Assembly: GCA_037349105.1 (NCBI GenBank)
Contig: JAYJMM010000084.1
Location: forward strand, 1,054,001-1,118,000
Length of the DNA stretch: 64,000 bases
Direction of reading: 5' to 3'
From: Limnomonas spitsbergensis
Taxonomy: Eukaryota > Chlorophyta > Chlorophyceae > Chlamydomonadales
Positions 13,401-25,400 of the stretch are shown here, piece after piece; positions within the stretch are counted from its first letter, which is position 1; every line of letters starts with the position of its first letter. A program made the translations under genes and the position numbers. The notes beneath the pieces are model-generated. The model saw only the letters and a list, made by a program, of their open reading frames with translations. It made no database searches and was not told the DNA's origin.

Positions 13401-16400
13401 TCTTAAACCTGGACCCTAAACCTTAAGGTCGAAGGCTACGCGCCGATTAGGATGATGGTGTGCGATTAATCCTAAGTATTTAACTCCCTGAACCTGCCAG
13501 CTCAACAGCTACAAGCCGATGAGCATGATGGTGTGCATACACTCTAAGCTCTGAACCCTCAGCCTAACAGCTCGACAGCCTGTAATTTGACTTCCCGCCT
13601 ATGAACGCTGCACACACACTCACCTTCAGCGCTGCTCCCTGACTCAGGATTTGCCCCTGCCCTCTTACTCTTTTTCTTTAACAAATATGTACAAGCGAGG
13701 GGGGGGCAAAATCAAAAAAATTGACCCCATCCCCCTTTTTTGTAGAGCTTAACGAGAGCGTTCCGTAGCTGTTTTTTAAATATTTTTGGCCCAGGGGGGT
13801 GGGAGATATGGGGGGGCAAAGTTGTGGGGGGTGGGTGGGTGGTCTCCCAAAACATCCAATATTTGGTTTTCCCCCCCAAACTTCGTATTTTTTTTCCTGG
13901 AGGTCTGTTGAGGCTGGCAGCGGCACCTCTGTGTTCTTCTTGCCAACATGAGTCCATTTACATCCTAAAATGTTGCTTGAATTACCACATGACCCCCTGC
14001 CCCCCCACGCTGATGGTTTGGCCCCATTGTAGATACCCCAAAACCAGCTGAGCCAGCCTTAGAAAGAGCTGTATTATACGCAGCACATGGTAGTGTTGGT
14101 CTGGTGGATCATGAATGAACCAATCACTTGTGGTCGTTGTGGCAAGGTTCTCAAATCCGCTGACCCTGCAAACGTCAGACGCCACCAGAATGGGAGGGAG
14201 TGCATGGTAGCTTCCGCGGTAGCCCGTGGGTCTGGAGCTATCACTACCTTGATCACATGCTGACAGCCCATCCCGATCAGCAGCTGGCGGAGGCAGATGT
14301 GGCAAGCTACGCGGTGACGGTGGAGGAATTGGAGGGAGTAGTGGGCAAAGAGGTCCCGCTGAGGGAGAGGAAGAAGGCTGTGAGGGAGCTCATGGCCAAG
14401 ATGAAGGCTGATGCCATCGCATTGCCACCGCCATCCAGGCCATCTGCCGTCTGGAAACATGTGATCGCTATCTAGAAGTAGTCGGTAGTCAATAGCTTGG
14501 CTGAGCTCAGTACCCAAATTGACTGTTGGTATGAATTGTGATCGCTAGCGAGCATATGCCGGTACTCAGTAGCCTGGCTGAGCCCAGTAACAAAATTGAC
14601 TGTTGGCATGAATGGTCATCACCCAAATTGAAATATACCAGTAGAAGCGCCTTGACGAGCTGTTAAAAAAACACCTGTTTTTGCCCCCCCCCTCGTTTAC
14701 AAGTGGGTTTAAAAAGTTAACCGGTGCTTATAAATTATAAACCCATCTTTGCCACTCTCTCTTCTTCTCCCTGTTACTTTCGAATCCCCCGAGCACGTCC
14801 GTTCCCCTTTTCACCTTTCTGTTTTTTGCTGCTCCTACAGCCTTTTTTGCTTTGAATTGAATCTCCCATAGAGCCTTCAGTGTTTATTTTTCCGGCTACG
14901 AAACCACCTTTGACGGGCCGCCCTGCGACCGCCAAAGACTTGATTGGGACCAAGCCAGGGTCGAAGCCTACGACTGGTGGCTAAGGCAGCATGGCTGGCC
15001 ACAAATGCCCCCCCCCCCGCCAGAGGTCGGAGGTCACCTGACATGTAGCTGATATGTAGCTGAGTGGGGGGGGAACTGATAGCCTAAGCCCCGCTCTCTT
15101 CCTTTCCCTTACCGTTCCCCCTCCTCTCCTTCCTACCCCACCCCATGCCCCCCCCCCTTGCTTATATTCCCCTTCCCATGCCCCTCTCCATTCCCCCTCC
15201 TCCCCTTCCTTCCTCATACTATGACCCCCCCCCCCCTTCCTTCCTTTCATTCCCCAGACCATGAACGCACCCGTAGAGGTTGGACTGCAGCCTCAGTGGA
15301 TGGTGAACCGCGGTGCGTTCTTCTGGTGAGTGCCAACGTAGGGGAACCAGCCCAAGCTGCTTTCTCCTGAACCCTTGACTCTAAACCCAACCCTAAATTC
15401 AACCCTGAACCCAAACCTAAACCCTTGACCCTGAACCCAACCCTGAACCCAACCCTTGACCCTAAACCCTTGACCCTGAACCCTTGACCCTAAACCCTTG
15501 ACCCTAAACCCTTGGCCCTAAACCCTAAACTCTTGACCCTAAACCCTTGACCCTTAACCCTTGACCCTAAACCCTTGACCCTAAGCCCAACCCTAAGCCC
15601 TGCTATCAATAGCTGCTTTGCCTTTATTTGTTTGGTGGCCTCCTGCCTGCTGGACCCTTCATTTGAGCCCAAACCCCAGGAACCCAAAATCCCTCGCACT
15701 CCTAGGTAGGTCAGCTCTGTGTTTGTGGTCACTCTCTGCCTGCTGCACCCACAAATTTGAACCTGCTCCTCTGATCCCCAAACGTTGAACTCCAAACCCT
15801 GACCCCCCCCACCCTCCACACTCCTAGGTCTGTTGGCTTTGTGCGTGTGGTGGCCTTCTGCCTGCTGTTTTCTGCCTGTTCAACACTTGCCTAAGAGCTG
15901 ACCCTGCTGACCCCTTACCCCTAACCTCCCGCCCTCCCTCCTGGCACTCCGAAGTGCGTCGGCTTTGTGTTTGTGGTTGCCTTCTGCCTGCTGTACCCCT
16001 ACCCCTGAAACCCAAGCCCTGAACTCCAACTCCTAAAACCTGAAATGCCTCATACTCCTAGGTACGTCGGCTTCGTTTTTTTTGTGACCTTCTGCCTGCT
16101 GTTCTTTTCACTTTGAATCTGCACCCCTGAACCCCAAGCCCTGAAACCCCAACACCTGCCCCCCCCCCCTCACACTCCTAGGTATGTCGGCTTTGTGTTT
16201 GTGGTGGCCTTCTGCCTGCTCAACCTGTACGTCGGCGTCATCTTCAGTCAGTTCACGCGCATCCGGCAGCAGGGCCTGGGCAGTGCATTCCTGACAGGGG
16301 GCCAGCAGGAGTGGTCCGAGCTCACCAAAATGGTGTTTGCGTGAGTCTTGAGACACCCCTGCCTGTGCATTTTGTAAGAAACCCTAAACCGTAGTCCTTA

Positions 16401-19400
16401 AATCCTACTCCTGCACCCTCCTGACTGGGGGGCAGCAGGAGTGGTCCGGGCTCACCATGATGTGTTTGAGTGAGTCTCGACAGATCCCTGCCTGTGTCTC
16501 TTGGATGAAACCCTAAAGCGTTGTCCTTAAACCCTACTCCTGCACCCTCCTCACCGGGGGCAGCAGGATTCGCCTGAGCTCACCATGATGTGCCGCTCGC
16601 GTAACTGTGCCTCCGCCCCACCGCTGTCTCTTGGACAAAGCCTTAAAACCTTGGACCCTGATCCTGCGCCTTATCTGCCTCCCCCGTAGATTGGGCGAAA
16701 CGTGGATCCCATGTCCTCATGCTGAATTGTAGCTGGATGAATATTGAATAGTAGCTAAATTGTAGCTGAGTAATTGCTAACTTGTTGCTGAATAATAGCT
16801 CAATAGTTGCTGCTCCCAGATCACCCTAACATGGAGCCATGCACTCATGTCAATAACGTGACACTTCTGGGCCCTGCTCAAAAAAAGGCTTGACCCCGTG
16901 GGCACTAATGTGCTTCCCGCTGTCCCTCTGTTAGCCTCAAGCCCAACGAGCGCGTGATCGTCCCTCGCAATCCGATCCGTAAGTGGTGCTGGAAGGCCGT
17001 GATCAACAGCCGCTTTGACACTGTCATCATGGTGGTGGTCATGTTCAACCTGGGGCTGCTGTCGTCTGCCTACTACAACATGCCTGCGAAGCACGTCCTG
17101 CTGGCAGAGCAGGTGCGTGTTCAATTGTTTCGCTGCAAACAGTTAAACGACGAAATGTTGGATGCATCGGGGAGCGTGTCAATATGATATGCCTGCGGAG
17201 CATTTCCTGCTGGCAGAGCAGGTGTGCTCAACTGTTTTGATGCGAACAGTTGGACAACGAAACGTTGGATTTGTCGTGGAGAATATGGAAATATGACATG
17301 ACTAATACAGAGCATGTCCTGCTGGCAGAGCAGGTAAACGCGTCATTTTTCGCTGCAAACAATTAGACGAATAACAGCGTTGGATTCATCATGTCTTCCT
17401 TACTCTGCAACTACCGTACTTCATACCGTAGGTGAACTAGCTATGTTTGTTCTGCTGCAGCACGACTACCATACTTCAAATTGAGCAATAAATGAATAAT
17501 AAATATTAAAATTTGATTATGCTGCAGCTCAACTACTTATGTTCAGCAGTGTACATCTTGGAGGCCATCCTGAAGATCACTGCGCAGGGATGGAAGCTGT
17601 ACTGGCTGGTGAGGTTCTTGGGTGGAAGCTGTACTGCCTGATGATGTCCATAGTAGGAAGCTGCATGATTATGTCCATAGTAGGAAACTGTACTATCTGA
17701 TGAGGTACTTATTAGGAAGCTGTACTGCCTGTTCACTGTTATGTGAACGGTCTCCCTGCCCCCTTCGACACGCATGTTAAGGATGACTGAAACAAGGGTT
17801 AAGGGCCTAGACCCTAAACCCTGACCCTACACCCTATACCTCTAACCACCACCCTCTGCCATGCCCGTGCAGGATGACTGGAATAAGTTTGACTTCACGC
17901 TGGTGATGCTGGTGTTTCTGGAGTTTGCGCTGTCCAACCTGCAGGTGGGCTTGATCCGGGTGCAGGTTTTGGCTTGCTGGTTTAGGGCCACTATGGAACC
18001 CTGAACTCAGCGCCGTTTAAGCTGCACGTCAGCCTTGTCGGGTGTGGGGTTCAAAGCCACCTAGAAACAACTGAGCTAGCGTTGTCCGACCTGTAGGTCG
18101 GCTTTATTGGGGTTAAGGGTTTAGCCTGCGGGTTTAGGTTCCCTTTGGAACCCTAAAAACCAGGTCTGTCCAAGCTGCAAGTCAGCTTTGTCTGCAGGTA
18201 GGGGTCAGGTCCACCAAGAAAAAACAAAGCGAGCGCTGTCCCACCTTTATTTCGGCGTTGTTTGGGTTTAAGGTTCGGCTTGCGGGTTCAGAGCCACTTT
18301 GGGACCCTGAACTCAGCGCTGTTCAAGCTGCACGTCAGCCTTGTCGGGTGTTGGGTTCAAAGCCACCTAGAAATAACTAAGCTAGCGTTGTCCAACCCGT
18401 AGGTCGGCTTTATTGGGGTTGAGGGCTTATTAGCTTGTGGGCAAAGGGTCACTTGGGAGCCCTGAAGTAACCTTGTCCAAGCTGCAGATCAGCTTTTTCT
18501 GTGTGTAGGGGTCAGGGCTACCCCGAAACAACTAAAAGCTAGCGTTGTCCAACCTGTTGGTCGGCTTTATTTGGGTTATTTGGGCTGGGCTTAGCTTGCG
18601 GGTTGGCTTATTGGGGCTGGTTTGCGCCTGGGCGTTATTTACTAGGCTTGTGCTGCTCAACCTGCCGGTCAGCTTCATTCGTCTTAAAGGGTGATTCGGG
18701 CTTGGGCCACTGTGAATTGTTGAACCCTGAACTCATTCACTTCAAAACGTGGTACCCGATGTACAGTGGGGCTGTCCAACCTGCGGATCAGGTGATCAGT
18801 TTCATCCGGTTTCAGGGGATGCAGGTGTTAGGGCCATCTTTCACCTTCAAATGTTGAACCCTGAATTCGGCCACCACAAAACGTCAAACCCTAAATTCCT
18901 GCTGTCCAAGCTGCGGGTCGACTTCATGTGTGTTTAGGGGTGGAGTTGGGTTTGGGCAACCTTCAGAAATCGAACCCTGAACTCAGACACCACAAAACGT
19001 TGTGCCCTATGTAGACTGGCACTGTCCAACCTGCAGGTCAACTTTATCCAGCGACTGGGGATTTGAGCTTTAGGGCAATGTTAGGGCCACCTTTCACCTT
19101 GAAATGTTGAGCCCTGACCTCGGCCACCACGAAGAGTCGAACCCTGTAGGTATGTAAAACAGTTCTGTCCAACCTGCAGGTCAACTTCATCCGTGCCCTT
19201 CGCGTGCTGAGAGCACAGAAGCTGCTGCGTCTGTTGCTGGTCAGCAACATCAGATGGGTGAGCCAAACACCGAAGCCCTTAACCAAAGACCCTAAACTCT
19301 AAGGCCTTTGTTGCTTGTCAGCAACATCCGATGGGTGAGCAAAAAACGTAACCTTGTCCCCCTTAACCTTGACCCTACACCCTGGGCCCTCTGCTGCTTG

Positions 19401-22400
19401 TCAGCAGCATCAAATGAGTTCAGGAGGGCGGCTTGTTTGATCTGGTGCACCCCTGGACTTGTTCTCGCCAATGAAAGTTAGCACAAAAATGATACTTTTA
19501 GCCAAAGACCCTAAACTTTAAACCCTTGAACCACTGCTGCTTGTCAGCAGCGTCAAATGGGTGAGGGGGGACGGATGGTTTAATTTGCTGCACCCCGAAC
19601 TTGCTCCAGCTTATGAAAGATATCCTCTCAGCTACAACGCCACCTTTGGCAGGCCGCTCCACGTCCGCAAAAATGCCCGATTGTTGCCTAACACGGACCG
19701 GCCTGCAATCTGGGGCCAGAACAGTGGGCTGGCCACACCAGGGGGGTGCCGGCCCGAGGCCGGAGTGTAGCTTATATACAGCTGATATGTAGTTGCGATA
19801 CAACAAGCTCTGCCCGCCGTCCCCATCTAAACAAGCCATGGATGATGGCCATCCCGTCTACTCTTGTTTTTTGCACTGCAGCTGTCCCACGGCGCGCAGA
19901 ACGTCAAATCCATGATCAACGTGCTCGTCACGGCCATCCCGGGATTCGGGAATGTCATGGCCCTCATCGGCCTCGCCTTGTTCATGTATGCTTATGTCGG
20001 GGTGTACCTGTTTGGGAACGTCATGTGGAATAAGGTGAGAGCTGTTACGGAATGGAAAAGGGCGTGTCAGGGTGGCTGGTTACGGAGCGGAGAAAGGGTG
20101 GAATAGGTTCAGCGGTCACGGAACGGATATGTGTGGATAATGGTGGCTGGTTACGGAGCGTGATAGCCTGATAGGGAAGCATCATGCCGTGACCCTGTTC
20201 ATTTACGCCTGCTTGGGGTGTACCTCCGTCGGGGTGTACCTTTGTCGGGGTGTAGGCCTGCGTCGGGGTGGAAAAGGGTCAGGTTTTTTTCTGAGCGGGA
20301 CTGGGGGGCAAGGAGGTGAGGAGGTGATGTGCTGCAGCCCCTAGCTGGGCTCTGCTGACATCTCCCTTTCAAGGCTCCACCCCCCCAGTGAGGGCACGAC
20401 CCCCCCCGTGAGGGCACGACCCCAGTGAAGGGGCATGGGTTTCCTGCCCTCTCTCCCCTGCCTCCATGGCATGCAAACGCTCCACAACCGGTGTGCTTGT
20501 TTCTCAAACCATGCATCAAATTCAAATTAATTTGGAATTCGGTTGGAATTTTCGAAACGGCAGGGCATCAACGAGCACACCAACTTTGGCAACTTCGGGT
20601 TGGCTCTCATCACACTCATCCGCATCGCCACGTACGACAACTGGTTCGACATAATGCTGGTGAGTCACCGCCCAGGAAGAAAGACAGAAATCTTCGCTCC
20701 GCAGGGGGCGTGAGGTTTAAGGGAAACAGTGTGGCATGGGCCCAGGCCGCATCTGCGCCGTTACCATACCGCCCAGAACGCTGTGGGCCCGTTAGTGGGT
20801 CACTGCCCAGTGCCCAGAATCTTAACAGGCCTATTTGTGGGTCACCGGCCAGACCTGTTGGACCTGTTGGTGGGGACACAGATTTGAGGGTTTGTGAGGA
20901 GTGGGGGGAGGAACTATTCTAGTGTGTCCTTAATCCACACCTCAGGGCGTATGTCTTTCTTCCTTTCTTTATTGTGTGCCAGGCAACACTTGGGGAGCTG
21001 CCGGGTGGAAACTGCAGGGAAACCGATCAAGACCATGACCCAACCTTGGCCAGCCTTCGGCCGGAGGCATATGTAGCAGACCATGCTGCCCTGCATCATG
21101 CCCAGCCGTTTTAGGCTGTGGCGTTGCTGTAATGAAGCTGGATTGCGATAGAATCAGTAGTGAAGAGTCATGAAGCACGATGATCCCCAAACCCTCAATC
21201 ATATCCCCTAAACCCTTAACCCAAAATCCAAAACAAAACCCAACCCTTAACTCACAAAACTGCAGGATGAGCCCTAAACCCCGAACCCCGAGACTCTTAA
21301 CCCTAAACGGCATTGAACACCTTCTTGATAGGCCTGGATGATGAACCCTAAGCTCTCAACCCTAAATTCACCCTGCCCTACCCCTTATCGACAAAACTTC
21401 ATGATAACCCTTCACTCCTGAGCGCTTAACCCTCATCCCTCAACCCTTGTCTCCAAATAGCGCCCAACTCCTTATTGACAGAACTGCATGATAAACCTTA
21501 ACCCCAAACCCCTAAACCCTAAACTACACCCTACCCCTCTCTGCACAGGACTGCATGATGAACCCTGAACCCTCACCCCTAAAACCTGAACCCATTTAAC
21601 TACACCCTACCTTTTCCATACAGGACTGTATGTTGATCCCTAACCCATGAACCACGACCCCCTAAACCCTGAGCACAATCGCACACCGTACCCTTTCCGC
21701 ACAGGACTGTATGATGAACCCTGAACCCTGAACCTTAAACCTTAAACCCCTTAAGCCAAAAGCTGCACCCTACCCCTTTCCGCACAGGACTGCATGATGC
21801 CCCCCCCCCTTAACACTGAACCCCGCAACAACATCCAACACCTTCTTTACATGAGTACAAGACTGCATAATAAACCCTACACCCTAGACTACACTCTACC
21901 CCTATCCGCACAGGACTGCATGATAAACTTAAAACTCTTCACCCTTAACCCTTAACCCCTTGACTACACCCTACCTTTTCCACACAGGACTGCATGTTGA
22001 TCCCTAACCCATGAACCATGACCCCCTTAACCCTGAGCCCTATAGCACACCGTACCCTTTCCGCACAGGACTGTATGATAAACCCCAAACCCTGAACCCT
22101 GAACCTTTAACCCCTTTTGCCAAAAGCTGCATCCTACCCCTTTCCGCACAGGACTGTATGATGACCCCCTCGGATGGCTGCTCCCCCGAGCTTGGCAACT
22201 GCGGCACCATGGTGGCCATCCCCTACTTCATCTCGTACATCTTGATCGTGGCCATCATCCTCGTCAACCTCTTTACGGCCGTGATCATCGAGACCTTTGA
22301 GGCCATCCACATCCAGGAGGACTGGAAGCTGAGCCCGCAGGCGCTGGAGCAATTCGTGCAGCTGTGGTGGGTAGTAGTGGTTTTGGTGGTTGGGTTTTGA

Positions 22401-25400
22401 TGGGTTAAGCGGTTGGAGGCTGAGTACGCAGGCGCTGGAGCAATTTGTGCAGCTGTGGTGGGTGGAGGTGGTTTTGGTGGTTGAGTTGGTTACTTGGCTG
22501 GTTGGGTTTTGATGGGGTAGGTGATTGAGGTGATTCATACTGAAGGGTTGGAAGCTCAGCCCACAGGCGCTGGAGCAGTTTGTGGAACAGTTTGTAGAGC
22601 TGTGGTACGTGTGTCTGTTTGTTCTGGGGGATGAGGTGTATGATTTGTGGCGCTTGAGGCAATCCATATACGGTACTGGAAGATTGGAACCAGCAGGTTG
22701 TGGAGCAGGTTGTGGAGCAGGTTGTGGAGCAGGTTGTGGAGCAGGTTGTGGAGCAGGTTGTGGAGCAGGTTGTGGAGCAGGTTGTGGAGTAGTTTGTGGA
22801 GCAGGTTGTGGAGCAGGTTGTGGAGCAGGTTGTGGAGCAGGTTGTGGAGCAGGTTGTGGAGCAGGTTGTGGAGCAGGTTGTGGAGCAGGTTGTGGAGCAG
22901 GTTGTGGAGTAGTTTGTGGAGCAGGTTGTGGAGCAGGTTGTGGAGCAGGTTGTGGAGCAGGTTGTGGAGCAGGTTGTGGAGCAGGTTGTGGAGCAGGTTG
23001 TGGAGCAGGTTGTGGAGCAGGTTGTGGAGCAGGTTGTGGAGTAGTTTGTGGAGCAGGTTGTGGAGCAGGTTGTGGAGCAGGTTGTGGAGCAGGTTGTGGA
23101 GCAGGTTGTGGAGTAGTTTGTGGAGCAGGTTGTGGAGCAGGTTGTGGAGCAGGTTGTGGAGCAGGTTGTGGAGCAGGTTGTGGAGTAGTTTGTGGAGCAG
23201 GTTGTGGAGCAGGTTGTGGAGTAGGTTGTGGAGCAGGTTGTGGAGCAGGTTGTGGAGCAGGTTGTGGAGCAGGTTGTGGAGCAGGTTGTGGAGCAGGTTG
23301 TGGAGCAGGTTGTGGAGCAGGTTGTGGAGCAGGTTGTGGAGCAGGTTGTGGAGCAGGTTGTGGAGTAGGTTGTGGAGCAGGTTGTGGAGCAGGTTGTGGA
23401 GTAGGTTGTGGAGCAGGTTGTGGAGCAGGTTGTGGAGCAGGTTGTGGAGCAGGTTGTGGAGCAGGTTGTGGAGCAGGTTGTGGAGCAGGTTGTGGAGTAG
23501 TGTGTGGAGCAGGTTGTGGAGCTTAGTATTCAAAATTCATTTTCAAGTTTGTGGGATGGACGTGATCGCGCTAGCTTAAGTAGTTGCGAAGAAACTGCGA
23601 AGACACCCTCGTCGCGCAAAATGCTTGTCAATGTGCAAAACCTAGTGCCTAAACATACACCGTACATACCCGACCATTCTTTTAGACAGTGACGATGCGT
23701 GTGGTACCGTAACTGAATTGTAGCTAAAGTGTTGCTGAACTGGAGCTGGACTGTAGCTGGAGCACTCCCCCGTCCCCCTCCCCAGGTCATGTTTCGATGA
23801 TGGCACCGGCACCATCACGCCCAAGGACCTGGAGTCGCTGCTGATGATTCTAGACCCCCCACTGGGTCTGGGTGCCAATGTGCAAGGCAAGGACATGCTC
23901 AGGTGTGTGAGGGGGAGAGAGTGGGCAGGGGAGAGGGGAGGGGAGTGGGAGGCAACAGCACTAGGCTGCTGGATCTGTTTGCTGACGAGCATGGCAAGGA
24001 CGTGCTCAGGTGTGTGAGGGGGGGAGAGGGGGGGGCAGGTGTGTATGTGGGGGGGGGAGAGGGGAGAGAGGGGGGCAGGGGGGGAGAGGAGTGTGGGTTG
24101 TGTGGGGGGGGACGTGTTTGGGGGAGGAGATGGGGAAGGAGGCAGGTGTATCTCGAGGCAGGTGCGTCTAGAGGCAGGTGTGTGTCAGGAGGATATGGGG
24201 GGCCTTACTGTATTGATCTGCTCTCATATGGTTTTCACGCCCATTCGCGCTGCAAAAAAGCTCTCTATGAACAGCCTTGTGATCCTGACTGCAGGTTTGT
24301 GTATGATTTGGAGATCCCGCTCGTCCAGGGACGCGTGACCTTCCACAAGACTGCTTTCGAGCTTGTCAAGCGCGTGTCTCTTTCAAGCATCCCTGAAGGT
24401 GAGAGAGGGTAGCATGCTCTACCATCGGGGTATTGGGATCATTGGGGAAGGGTCCGGGATCCGAATTAGGGGCTTTTGGAAGCTTGAGGGGCAGCAGCTT
24501 ATCGCTCTCAAAGTCTCAAGCGGCCTAAAGGTGACCTGAGGGGGGGAAGGGTTGTGAGCTCTTGCAAGGCTGAGTGGTAACGAATGCCGGCAGTGGAGGA
24601 TACTGGTATGCTCGAAATTGTGTTCGGTTTGGGGGCAAGTGTAATGAGTGATGAACTCCTTTTTCTCTAGAGGCTGCAGCTGTCGAGTGTCGTCACTACA
24701 CCCCCCCTTGGCCTGTCTGGGTTCCACCCTCGTAAGACTGGGACTGGGACTAAGATTGGGACTGGGACTAGGATTGGGAAAACCTGAATCGATCTCGTTG
24801 TCATACTTTGACATGTTCCGGGCTTTGTCAACATATATCAGGGTACCGATACAAAGCACCGCCATGGACAGCGTGTCCCTGTCCAACGTGTCCCATCCCA
24901 ATGGACATGGGGCAAGAGGAGGGGCTTGAAGCAGGGTGTGTGGATCACTGGTACTGAACCCTGACGCTAGACCCTGTACACCAAACCCAGGTGCCGTTAA
25001 GTCCTAGCCTCAGACAATGATGAAACCTGAACCTTGGACCTTGAACCCTGGACTTTAAATCCTGAACCATGGACTTTAAAACCTGAACCATGGACCTTGA
25101 AACCTGAACCATAGACCTTGAAACCTAAACCATGGACCTTGAAACCTGAACCTTGAAACCTGGACCCTGAACCCTGGACCAGGTGCTGTGAATTCCCAGC
25201 TTGAGACGATGATGAAACGATTTTTTAAAGGCCTGCATCATGACGATCTGCTCAACTTCAGCACCGCTGTGGTCGTGATGCGGATCCAGAAGCGGTGGCG
25301 GATCCGCGTCCGATCGCTCAAGCTGAAAAGGTGGGTGCGCTATTTCCATCCCATTTTCCAGGGTGGAGGCAGGAGGCCGGGCTGAAAAGATCGGTCCTGA

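Noticed and set aside
15360..15600. CCCTAAA-rich tracts as a true chromosome end
   Set aside because: Degenerate, interrupted by other words, and inside a coding gene with exons on both sides.
4240..16340. Domains II and III as domains I and II of the channel
   Set aside because: The linker at 16280-17000 has the GQQ.W and NP.R features of a III-IV linker and is followed by the final domain and C-tail, so the earlier ones are II and III.
22582..23579. Three ORFs of 310-325 aa encoding CGAG, SRLW and LLHN repeats
   Set aside because: They are translations of a 12-bp minisatellite; several frames are open simply because 12 is divisible by three.
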